From: Alnus glutinosa
Taxonomy: Eukaryota; Streptophyta; Magnoliopsida; Fagales; Betulaceae
NCBI RefSeq assembly: GCF_958979055.1
Contig: NC_084889.1
Coordinates: 32,801,261 to 32,865,260 of the forward strand
DNA length: 64,000 nt
Direction of reading: 5' to 3'
Position 1 is the stretch's first letter; each line of letters opens with the position of its first letter. Below the pieces are notes generated by a model. That model did not search any database, was not told the origin of the DNA, and saw only the letters and a program-made list of their open reading frames with translations. Position numbers and translations under genes: made by a program. Of this stretch, positions 47,867-57,874 are shown in pieces.

Positions 47867-47944
47867 ACGTTTCTAAAAATTACTTTTTCAAATTACATAT
47901 TTTTTAATCACATTTTCTGAAATTGCAAATCCAAACCAACCTAA
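47610..47944. repeat. MITE just upstream of the PPR gene
   Basis: The left end GGGATTGCGATTTCGAAAAT is mirrored on the right by TTTCTGAAATTGCAAATCC. The same words (TTGCGATTT, AAATCGCAA, GTTTGG) occur in three CESA7 introns. It ends about 125 bp before the PPR start codon, so it is part of that gene's promoter or leader. Confidence 0.65.
47811..47877 (+). mobile_element. Poly(A) retroinsertion nested in the MITE
   Basis: AACTACGTTTTTAAA (47811-47825) and AACTACGTTTCTAAA (47863-47877) flank 37 bp made of TCTTCAGAT and a run of A. The one mismatch between the two flanks suggests some age. Confidence 0.65.
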
Positions 47945-48070
47945 GTGAAAGGAAAAAGACATTTCGAAAAAAAAAAAGAAAAAAAAAAGCCAGAGTTTCC
48001 CGCTCTAATCCGTTTGAGATACTCGATATACGAAAACTATCAAACACATTCCGAAGCCCACAGACAGATA

Positions 48071-50440
48071 ATGATTAGCAGAAACATAGCGACGGCCAGT
48101 TGTGCACCACGCGGCCGCAACTTCTTCCTGGACCTCCTCAACAAGGCCGCTAGTCTCACCCACCTCTCGCAAACCCACGCCCAGATCATCCTCCACGGCC
48201 TCCACCACGACCTCCCCACCCTCACCAAGCTCACCCACAAGCTCTCCGACTTCAAGGCCATCCACGACGCCCGCCGCCTCTTTCTCTCCACCCCCGAGCC
48301 CGACCTTTTCCTCTTCAACGTCCTCATCAAGGGCTTCGTAACCAACGACTCGCCTCCGTCTGCCATTTTGCTCTATACCCATTTGAGAACAAGGACTAGT
48401 CTTAAGCCTGATCAGTATACTTACGCCTTCGCCGTATCGGCTGCCTCGGATTTAAAGTTCGAGAGATTGGGGATTTTGTTGCACGCAAATGCGATTGTTG
48501 ATGGGTTGGGATTCAATCTGTTTGTTGGGTCCGCAGTGGTTGACATGTATTTTAAGTTTCCACGGGTTGAGATGGCGAGGAAGGTGTTCGATTTAATGCC
48601 CGAGAGGGATACGGTTCTGTGGAATACGATGGTATCTGGGTTGGTGAGAAATTGTTATTTCGGAGATTCGATAGGAGTTTTCCGGGATATGGTTAAGGGA
48701 GCTGTGGAATTGGATTCGACGACATTGGCGACTGTGCTTCCAGCAGCAGCGGAGTTGCAGGAGTTGGAAGTGGGGATGGGGATTCAGTGCTTGGCTTTGA
48801 AAGTTGGGTTTGAACGTGATGTGTTTGTGATTACGGGTTTGGTTTCATTGTATTCAAAATGTGGGGATATTGATAAGGCGAGGTGGTTGTTTGGGCAGAT
48901 TGGTCAGCCGGATTTGATATCTTATAATGCAATTATTTCTGGGTACACTTGCAATGGCGAGACTGAATCTTCCGTGATGCTATTTGGGGAACTGCTTGCT
49001 TCTGGGCAGAAAGTCAATTCGAGCACATTGGTGGGGTTGATTCCTGTATTTTCACCCTTCAGGCATCTGCAGCTCACTCACTGTATTCATGGTTTCTGTG
49101 TTAAATCTGGTGTTGTTTCACATGCTTCCGTTTCAACTGCATTAACTACTGTTTATAGTAGAGTAAACGAAATTGAATTAGCACGGCGGCTTTTTGATGA
49201 AACTCCAGAGAAAAGTTTGGCATCTTGGAATGCTATGATATCTGGTTATACCAAAAATGGTTTAACAGAGATAGCGATTTCTCTTTTCCGGGATATGATG
49301 CTCGAATTTCATCCAAATCCTGTTACAGTTACAAGTATTCTTTCGGCTTGTGCTCAGCTTGGAACTTTAAGTCTTGGAAAATGGGTCCATGGCTTGATTA
49401 AAAGCGAGAATCTCAAGTCTAACATATATGTCTCAACTGCTCTAATTGACATGTATGCAAAGTGTGGGAGCATTGTGGAGGCTCAGCGATTATTTGACTT
49501 GGTGAAGGATAAAAATGTGGTAACTTGGAACGCCATGATTTTTGGCTATGGCCTCCATGGACACGGGAATGAAGCACTAAAGCTCTTTAATGAGATGTTG
49601 CATTCTGGAGTTTCCCCAACCGGGGTTACTTTTCTTTCTATCCTGTATGCTTGTAGTCATGCTGGCTTGGTGAGGAAAGGAAATGACATATTCCATTCTA
49701 TGGTCCATGATTATGGGGTTCGACCATTACCTGAGCATTATGCCTGCATGGTTGACATCCTTGGCCGAGCTGGACAATTAAATGAGGCCTTGAAATTTAT
49801 AGAGAAAATGCCGGTTGAGCCAGGTCCTGCTATCTGGGGTACATTACTTGGTGCTTGCATGATTCACAAAGACACAAACCTAGCCCGTGTGGCTTCTGAA
49901 AGACTATTTGAATTGGAACCAGAAAATGTTGGATATCATGTCTTACTCTCTAATATTTACTCAGCTGACAGGAGTTTTCTAAAGGCTGCTTCGGTACGAC
50001 AAGTAGTCAAGAAAAGAAAGTTGACAAAGACTCCTGGGTGCACTCTAATTGAGGTTGGTGAGACAGCCCATGTCTTTACATCTGGTGATCGATCCCATCC
50101 TCAAGCAACAGCAATCTACAAAATGCTAGAGAAGTTGACTGGAAAGATGAGGGAGGCTGGATATCAATTACAGACTGTCACTGCTTTGCATGATGTGGAG
50201 GAGGAAGAGAAGGAGCTAATGGTTAACGTTCATAGTGAGAAGTTGGCCATTGCTTTTGGCCTTATTGTTACTGAACCTGGAACTGAAATCAGAATCATTA
50301 AGAATCTCCGGGTTTGTTTAGATTGCCATAATGCAACTAAATTTATATCCAAGGTTACAGAGAGAATTATTGTGGTTAGAGATGCTAATAGATTTCATCA
50401 TTTTAAAGATGGCATCTGTTCTTGTGGAGACTATTGGTGA
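48071..50440 (+). CDS. MEF29: DYW-class PPR RNA-editing factor, MEF29-like, 789 aa
   Basis: Single exon, as is usual for PPR genes. The N-terminus (MISRNIATASCAPRGRNFF) is basic and Ser-rich, like a mitochondrial presequence. PLS-type repeats follow through most of the protein, with typical words such as NAMISGYTKNGL, MYAKCGSI and ACSHAGLV. Then come the E domain and a complete DYW deaminase domain: HSEKLAIAFGLI supplies His and catalytic Glu, CLDCH supplies the zinc Cys pair, and the end is CSCGDYW. Such proteins bind one organellar RNA site and convert C to U. Sequence and neighbours match At4g30700 (MEF29, mitochondrial). The frame is open to an upstream ATG at 47945, but that part is poly-Lys from A-rich sequence by a MITE, so 48071 is the better start. 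The first about 300 bp are GC-rich compared with the rest. Confidence 0.93.
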   Translation: MISRNIATASCAPRGRNFFLDLLNKAASLTHLSQTHAQIILHGLHHDLPTLTKLTHKLSDFKAIHDARRLFLSTPEPDLFLFNVLIKGFVTNDSPPSAILLYTHLRTRTSLKPDQYTYAFAVSAASDLKFERLGILLHANAIVDGLGFNLFVGSAVVDMYFKFPRVEMARKVFDLMPERDTVLWNTMVSGLVRNCYFGDSIGVFRDMVKGAVELDSTTLATVLPAAAELQELEVGMGIQCLALKVGFERDVFVITGLVSLYSKCGDIDKARWLFGQIGQPDLISYNAIISGYTCNGETESSVMLFGELLASGQKVNSSTLVGLIPVFSPFRHLQLTHCIHGFCVKSGVVSHASVSTALTTVYSRVNEIELARRLFDETPEKSLASWNAMISGYTKNGLTEIAISLFRDMMLEFHPNPVTVTSILSACAQLGTLSLGKWVHGLIKSENLKSNIYVSTALIDMYAKCGSIVEAQRLFDLVKDKNVVTWNAMIFGYGLHGHGNEALKLFNEMLHSGVSPTGVTFLSILYACSHAGLVRKGNDIFHSMVHDYGVRPLPEHYACMVDILGRAGQLNEALKFIEKMPVEPGPAIWGTLLGACMIHKDTNLARVASERLFELEPENVGYHVLLSNIYSADRSFLKAASVRQVVKKRKLTKTPGCTLIEVGETAHVFTSGDRSHPQATAIYKMLEKLTGKMREAGYQLQTVTALHDVEEEEKELMVNVHSEKLAIAFGLIVTEPGTEIRIIKNLRVCLDCHNATKFISKVTERIIVVRDANRFHHFKDGICSCGDYW

Positions 50441-52175
50441 AAAATTTGTTTTTTACAGTGGTCAAGGTATGTAAGGCGGAACAAGCATCTACCTTTCCAG
50501 TTTCATACTATAAAAGAAACTAGACCGCATCCTAAGATGCATCATCATGGCATCTCACACCCAGTTGTTCACTAGGATACTCAAACGATTCTAGAAAAAA
50601 ATAGATGAATTTAATTATTACTTATGCTCTAATATGGAAAGTGACAACTGCATATAAGTAATACATTCGTGTAATTTCCTTACCTCAAAGCATGAGGAAG
50701 ACCAATTTCACTCCAAGCCAACACTTCTCCTTAATTATACTTGGCAAGCTCTTTCAGCTTTATGTTTTTTATCCACTAATTTGGATTCATCTGGGTTTTA
50801 ATATGAATCTTAAGCCACTGTTTTTTCTTTGTATAAATTTGAAGCTCCATCAGGATATTGCTATATTGATCAGGTTAATTGTTCTTGTCATGCTTTTTGC
50901 TCCATTATTTTCTTTGAAGAAATATTTTGATTTCGTTTCACAGAGACTTGGGAAATAATAGTTCTACAAGAAACAACTAACTATTTTCAAGCTTATTACA
51001 TGTTTTGTGTACTTTATGTGTATATACCCGTGTTCATTTTAATTTTATTCTGCCAGACCCAAAATTGGAGAGTCGGTTTCTCTGCTAGTCTATCTGTATA
51101 TTCTCTTTTTTCCGTGAATTATTTTTTTGAATAATTGAATACGCTAAAAAGTTGAGTGATAAATATTTAAAAAGAAAAAAAAAAAAAAAGAAAAAAAAAA
51201 AAAGAAAAGAAAAGATTATACTGTTTCTGATTATTATATCCTTATCTTAGTGAACAGATCAAACCCTGAATTCATTTATCTTTCTGGTATACAATTGGGT
51301 TGGAATATCATAAACAATGGTTAGAAGCTTGTGAGTTGATGGATTTTTTGTTGATTATTGTGTGTTTTTTTGTTGATTATTGTGTGTTAAAGGATTATTT
51401 TTTTTTTCATTCAAATTGAAATAGGTCAGATCCTCTTAATATCTTGCAGGAAATATAGGTGATGTTAGATGGTTCTACACATGTCAAACTGTTGTGCGAT
51501 CTTTTCCTTAGATGTGCATGTGTTGTATTTTCGTAAGGAGACAGAAAGTGCTTGTTGCAGTTGCTCTTCTTCCTTTTTCCCCTTAGATGGTCCCCAAATA
51601 AAGCTTCGCATCTGAGGAAAATGATGGTGGAACAATTTTGTTCCTGGGGAAGCACTGAAAGTAAACCATATGAGGTACAATACATGTCACTTGAACTTTC
51701 ACTCGAATAAGCATGATGGAATTTTAAACAATTTTAGAAGTTTGTGTTTGACAATGAAACAGAAATCTGTTGCCAATATAGACGTCACCGTCTATCTCGT
51801 TTTCTATTCTTCACAGTATTTGCCATCTTTTTTTCTTTTTCAGTTTTCTTTTAGCTTTGTTACTGCATTAGTTTTCATGTTTCTCAATTTGTGTTAGGTT
51901 TCATGAGCTAGACACCAGTAGTCCAAATTTACTAAATAAGAAAAATTCATAAGTTTCTGATGCATGAATTGTGAATAAATCGGCAATGTTTCAGTATCAT
52001 AACCAACAGGGGCTTTACATCAGTTACAAAACTGGGTACAAACTGCATTTACACTACACAAAAAATTTCACTCTTTCTTTATTCATTTTTGTGCATTTCC
52101 CCTTTGTCAATTCATACACCATGCACATAAAAACAAGATTTTATATGTATCTTCCGATCCAGAGATGTGGAGATT
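50441..52175. other. Spacer between the convergent PPR and CESA7 genes
   Basis: This holds both 3' untranslated ends, an A-rich run (about 51170-51215) and a 24-bp tandem duplication near 51346-51388 (TTTTTTGTTGATTATTGTGTG). No gene is seen. Confidence 0.5.
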
Positions 52176-55100
52176 TTAACAATTAATTCCACATTGCTTG
52201 GTGTCAGGTCCCTTGGTTTTCAACACAAATGGATCAATTCGGACCCAAAGCAAGGAGAAGATGGAAGCCAAAAGGATTGACCATATGACAACAATGGTTG
52301 GTGTCCGGTTCTGCCGCCCCATCAGACCTTTAAGGAATGGGTAGAGATGGACAATCACCCAGAATGCAAAGAAGAGCTTCCCAAATAGAGGTCCCCATGA
52401 TTGGTATCCATTGTTTATGGCATCTGAGATCCCAGCGACAACCCCAACGAGGTTGATGATTAAGATTGTAGTTGGAGGAATTAGAAGGGTTGTCCATTTA
52501 AATGTGTATAATTCTCCAAAATCCTCATCATCTGTTGCCTTGGATGTGACAGTGAAGTTAGTGTCAATTCCAGCTAAAACCTTCAGGAGACCTTGCACAA
52601 CAGCAAAGAGATGTGCTGACACACCACCAATGACCCAGAATTGCTCGTTTCTCCACCATTCCTCAATAGTAACTCCGCTCCATCTCAGCTCAAGAATGCC
52701 CGTAATAAAGATTGACATGAACAAGGCAATGAAGTAGAGACTCGCAAAAGTGCTTATCTGGATAATGAAGCAAATTGAGAAATAATTTTATCAGCAGACA
52801 TAGCAAAAACACTTGAAACTCATTCTGGAGGTATAAACTTAGTTATTCCATTAATCTGATTTTCATAGGATTAAGGAATGGATTAATTTCTCTTATATAT
52901 AAGGAGATGGTTATAATTCATGTAATGTTCTGTACTTTTAGATGCCATTAAGAAGTTCATAATCATCTTAGGTCCAAATATCTTCTAACTAATTATCATT
53001 CTATGATATGATAAAACAATGGCAGTTATAATGTTACCGGTGGCATGATGAATTTATCGGTGAGCAAGCAGATAGCAGGGAGGGTACAGTAGGCAAGGAG
53101 AGGTAAGGAGGTGAAGGGATAGACTGTTGTGTTGACGTAGGAAAATCTCTCGAGCCACTTGAGTTTCCCTTCCTTGTAGCCATACCAAATAGGACAGTGG
53201 TGACTGAAAAAGATCTCAATGGAACCAAGTGCCCACCGAAGCACCTGGTTTAGCCGATCTGACAGGTTGATGGGAGCTGTACCCTTGAATGCAGGTCTCT
53301 TTGGCATACAGTATATAGACCTCCAACCACGGCAATGCATCTTGAAACCCGAGAGGATATCCTCTGTGATTGATCCATAGATCCAACCAAGCTGCACATG
53401 TGAAAGTGACTCAATTCAGTTGTATACAACCACATCTACCATCTCTGCAAGCACTTGGAATTCATAGAAAAAATCTGGAGGCACATTGAATAGAATTGTT
53501 AAAATTACCTCTTGACCCCAATCTGTTTTGTCTTCATAGCCACAACTGATTACATGAATGGCTTCTTTGAGCAGGGCTGCCGGACTCGAGGAAGGAGGCA
53601 CGCCACCCTGTTCCATTAAGGTCGAAGTCACAAAAATTGCCGACTGCCCAAATTTCTTTTCAAAATTCATCTGGGACATCAATAGCTCCTTGTCATCGTC
53701 CATTTCTACACAAATATGACTGCAAGTTAGTGAAGAAAAGATATATGCTAGGAGGGAGCAAATTCATATTCAGACGCATGTTAGTTTAATATATTTCTTC
53801 CAGAAAGCTTTGTTCAAGTATAATTAACAAGATAGAGATCTCCAAAAACCTTGTAGGCTTGCACCATCTCCATTTGCCCCGTCCTTAGCATACTTTTGCT
53901 TCTTGCGGCGTCCAAAACACGGGCAGCAGTCACAGCTTACCATCTTTGGGCGCTTAGGACCTTTGGGAGGGTTATAGCCATATAAAGCTTGCCTTCTGAA
54001 AACACATCCTGTGCCCACATATACAGGACCTTGAATTCCATCTAGACCTTTCATGTTGATCTGCACAAGCAAAGAGGTAAGGAACATTATGTCATCTCCT
54101 ATTTGAACAATGCAGGAAAAAGGTCATTTTAACAGTGAGATTCTAGCAGTGACTTACATCAAAGAAGACTGTGTTTCTGTTGGCGTATCGATCATTTGTA
54201 TCAATGCCGTCGAATCTTTGAGGGAATTGGACATAGCAGACCTTCTTCCCAGTTTGGGGGTCCATCAAGAAACACATGGCCTCCCGCGCGGCTTTGCTGT
54301 TGTTGATATAGTGATCACAGTCCAAGTTTAGAATGAAAGGGGCATTGGTGAGCACAGCAGAGACCCGAATCTGAAAATTTACAAAGCATCAAAAGAAGGA
54401 TCACATAAATATGAAATTTCTAAAGGTGAGGGAGTTTTGATCAAATAGAAGGCAAGAGGGTGCTTGAAAATTATTTTACCAGAGCATTCATGGCACCAGC
54501 TTTCTTGTGATGTTGAAAACCAGGCCTTTTCTCACGGGATACATAGACAAGACGAGGAAGCTCATTTCCTTCAGCATCAACTCCTCCACTGTGACCGAGA
54601 AACACCTGAATCATACCAGGGTGATCCTTGGTATTGTTTCCTGGCCATGGCGTCCCATCTTGCATGATCCACCCCTCTGGAGGTACCTTTGTAGCTTTGG
54701 CCACAAGTGCATTTACCCTAACCTTGAATTCTTCATATTCTCTCTGCCAAACACCACAAAACCATAACTTAAGTATGTTTAACGAAATCGTGGAAAGTGT
54801 TGAATCCTTAGTATAGCTCAGAGCGTGTTTTGTTTTTGAAAATGCACGATTTGAATGGCAATCAAATTTTATCAAACGCTTAACTTCGTTTTAAAAAATC
54901 AAATTTTCATTAACTACATTTTAAAATTACTATTTTTTCAAATCTAACGTTTTGAATCTGTTAAACCAAACCAACACTGGACACTTGAGAATGGAATGGC
55001 TGTTGTGTAGTACAGACCTTCATAGCTCTACGCTCCTTAACAAAAGTAGGCTGGACCTTGTCCTTGAGATAATCAATCTTCTCCGCAAAGTACATCTCAG

Positions 55101-57874
55101 GGGCTCGAGGCTCTATAGTAAATTTCTTGCAGAAAGGAACCCATTTCCGTGCAAATTCTGCAGTTTCAGACAAGGCTTCAAAGGTGAGCATGGAAGCACC
55201 ATCATCAGAAATGTAGCATGAGATCTTATCAACTGGGTAGTCCACGGCCAAGATTGAAAGAACTGTGTTTGCTGTAACAAGAGGGGGCTCCTTCATGGGA
55301 TCCACAGTACTGACGAAGAGATCTACTGCAGACAGCTGATTTGGTTCACCCTCCCTCTCATACCTGCATCACATATGATTAAACCTTACAATAAAACATC
55401 AATTGGATCAACTTTCAATAAACCATCAGAGTCAGTTTGGCCCTCGTTTAGGATATCATTATCCTCAACAATTTTGTTGTCTAAATTCCAGTAATTTGAG
55501 TAATAAATGTGAAAGAATTCTTATGAGACTCACATGTCCAAACAAGTTTCGAATAGCCCACCTACTTGATGGGACAAGTAAGCCTTATAGAGGTTCTCTA
55601 AGTTTGCAGTTGTAGAGTGTGTTTGGCACGTTAAAAGTGTGATTTTAAATTAAATTGCACGTTTTTAAATGACAAACTGAAACGGACCCTTAAATGCTGT
55701 TCTTGCAGGCAAATTGGTATACCTGAGTGAAAGACGATCAAGGTAGGTCTCACGATCAATAGGGTACCATTTAGGGAACTGATCAAGGATCCAAGAAAGT
55801 GCAAACCAAATTTCACATATCACAGACGTTAACCAGAGCCCAAAGGCATCACGAACCGGATTCATAAGTCTATATCGGAGGAACAAGGCCAAAATAAAAA
55901 GCCGGGCTATAATCACCATCCGATAAGGATTTATTTTGCTTGAAGCAATCGGTACTTTTCTTGACAGTGGCTGCCTAGCTTCATCCATCCTGCATCAGTT
56001 CACATATTATAAAACGTTAGCATTTACCTAAACGATTTTGCAGATTAAAAGTGTTATTTTAAACTAAATCGCAAAAAATATATCGTTTGAGAGTGTTTAT
56101 AAAAAAAATTTATTATTCAAAAATGTAGAAAAATTTGTGTTCTCAAATTTGCAAATAAAAAAGTCTTTTTTTTAAAACCACTTGAAATTGCAAATCCGAA
56201 CGGATGCTTAGATATAGAAGTAGTTGGGAGATTTGGTACACACATGGCAATGTCAGGGTCAATGTCGTCCTGTTCAGGCCCCAGGTTGCCTTGCTGCATT
56301 TTCCAGTCATCCGTCCTATCTTTCCAACCATCCTCTTTCTTTTCATCCCACCTTGCACTCCCTGTATTTTGCAAGCAGCTACATGTTGTAAGGAAGTAGA
56401 AGTACCTTTTGAATAGAGGGAGTTGTATATATGCATGAATATCCAAAAATAAATCAGCAGATATTTCCAACCGATGCAAGTTTACAAAGGTTCGTTTGTT
56501 CCAGTGTAAAATGATTTCTGAAAAACATTTTTTCGTATTTTTGAGCGTATGAGATGCGACGGAAAATAATAGTCAACCGAAACATTTTTCGTTAATTTAA
56601 GTACCATAAAAGCTTCTCGAATTTTAAATTGTTTCTTTTTTTTAATTTGTAATAAAGTTTCGAGTTTGAGCTTCTCCTTCTTAAATCGCTGGACCGTTGC
56701 CATTTGTCGAAGGCTGCTGCTGGTCGTTTTTGGTACGAGGCAAACACCGAAAAAAAAAATTTTTAAAAAAATAATTTCATTAAAAATATTTTTCAGCAAA
56801 AACATTTTACATCGTAATAAACGAGAGAAAGAGTGATACGTACCAGATTCAGAAACTGGATATGGATGCACACGTTTATGCAACGAAGAAGATAGCATCT
56901 GCTGATCTCCATGAGCATGGGATGATATTGGAAATTCACCGCTCACCTGCATGCGTGCATGCAAATAGTTTTAGTTTCACGTACAGTACGTACGTAAGAA
57001 GGAAGTGTTGGATTGAAATCTAAGCAACATCATATTTAAGAACAATGAATATCATATATTGTCATATTTAAGCTTTAATTTCCCTCACCGGTCGGGATCT
57101 AGCACCGACTATAACTGGTGGGATATGGGCGTTTTCGTCGTCTTCAGGGCCTCTTCCATAGCTCATCTTACCATGAAGCATCGCTTCTGCAAGATGGTTA
57201 TGCTTGTTCTGCTCATCCTCGACCTTGAACTCGTGCTCGATATCATCCACATCCTCTTCATCTTCATCTCCCTCCACCCTTGGGCTCCCTTCACAACATT
57301 TCCAACAAAAAAGAAGAAAGAAAGAAAATCAGTATGCTTCTTCGTTTGTACCGGCTAAAGATTAATAATAGGGAAAACTTCCCTTTTAACACTCTTAATC
57401 TTACCCTTCGACTTTAAAAAGTGTCAATTCATTATACCTTTGAGACGCTTGTATCTAGTCCTGCACTGAGGGCAAAGCTGGCTGCCTTCTCTCCTCTCAT
57501 ATTCATAGCAAGGCCGGCACACCGGAAAACCACACTCATTGCAGGCGACAAACAAATCTCCGTCCACCGTTAGCCCGACGTCATCGCCACATATCTCACA
57601 GACCTGGCCATCCAAGTTCTTCAAAGGCTTGTGCTGCACCAAGACAACAAAACCCAAGATTAATATATATATATCAATCTAAGTTCTAACACATACACAA
57701 ACAAACTACGTACGTGCAACCAGGATATATCAATTTTCCCTTGGTTGCATGTGGTTTAATTCTTCTTTCCATGCATGCATATATGGTTAATTAATTTACC
57801 TCTTCATGGCCGTGAATGACGACGAGCTCGTTGCGGTTGTGAGATCCGGCGACTAGTCCGGCGCTGGCTTCCAT
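52176..57874 (-). CDS. CESA7: Cellulose synthase catalytic subunit CESA7 (secondary wall), 13 exons, 1041 aa
   Basis: Exons, leftward: 57874-57800, 57633-57438, 57288-57089, 56946-56844, 56361-56244, 55989-55723, 55363-55018, 54743-54480, 54370-54158, 54060-53850, 53705-53509, 53391-53038 and 52757-52176. All phases agree. An N-terminal RING-like zinc finger starts at Cys37 (CEICGDDVG ... [10 protein letters not shown]). A pair of membrane spans follows in exon 6. The glycosyltransferase core has SDDGAS (Asp about 373), LDCDHY (Asp about 540 and 542), ITEDIL (Asp741) and QVLRW (779-783). A block of C-terminal membrane spans ends in KQCGINC. The enzyme adds glucose from UDP-glucose to cellulose at the plasma membrane. 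CESA7 works with CESA4 and CESA8 in rosettes for xylem and fibre walls. The class-specific tail ([11 protein letters not shown]) and N-terminus ([20 protein letters not shown]) mark CESA7 among the paralogues. No lesion is seen. Four successive introns hold small transposons. Confidence 0.96.
54815..54990. repeat. MITE-like insertion in CESA7 intron 7
   Basis: It starts near GAGCGTGTTTTGTTTTTG and ends near AACCAAACCAACACTGG. The interior words (CACGATTTG, CAAACGCTTAACTTCG) are like the element at 47610-47944. The ends are diverged. Confidence 0.5.
55606..55690. repeat. Partial MITE copy in CESA7 intron 6
   Basis: GTGTGTTTGGCACG and GTGTGATTTTAAATTAAATT followed by AACTGAAACGGACCC resemble shortened ends of the 47610 family. 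Confidence 0.4.
56030..56212. repeat. MITE copy in CESA7 intron 5
   Basis: TTTTAAACTAAATCGCAAAA near the start and ACTTGAAATTGCAAATCCGA at the end match the arms of the 47610-47944 element. Confidence 0.5.
56491..56824. repeat. MITE in CESA7 intron 4
   Basis: The left end TTCGTTTGTTCCAGTGTAAA is mirrored on the right by TTTTACATCGTAATAAACGA, and the similarity continues about 40 bp inward (TTTCTGAAAAA / TTTTTCAGCAAAAA). It fills about 70 percent of the intron and belongs to the same family as 17691-18216. Confidence 0.7.

Noticed and set aside
47945-48070. Upstream in-frame ATG extending the PPR protein by 42 residues
   Set aside because: The added part is mostly Lys from A-rich sequence by a MITE and unlike any PPR N-terminus. 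The start at 48071 gives a normal length and a presequence.
48005-48382. Open frames on the minus strand over the PPR 5' end
   Set aside because: They are shadows of the GC-rich coding sequence, with low-complexity Glu/Val-rich translations.
55403-55615. Open frame inside CESA7 intron 6
   Set aside because: It is intronic AT-rich sequence between well-defined exons.
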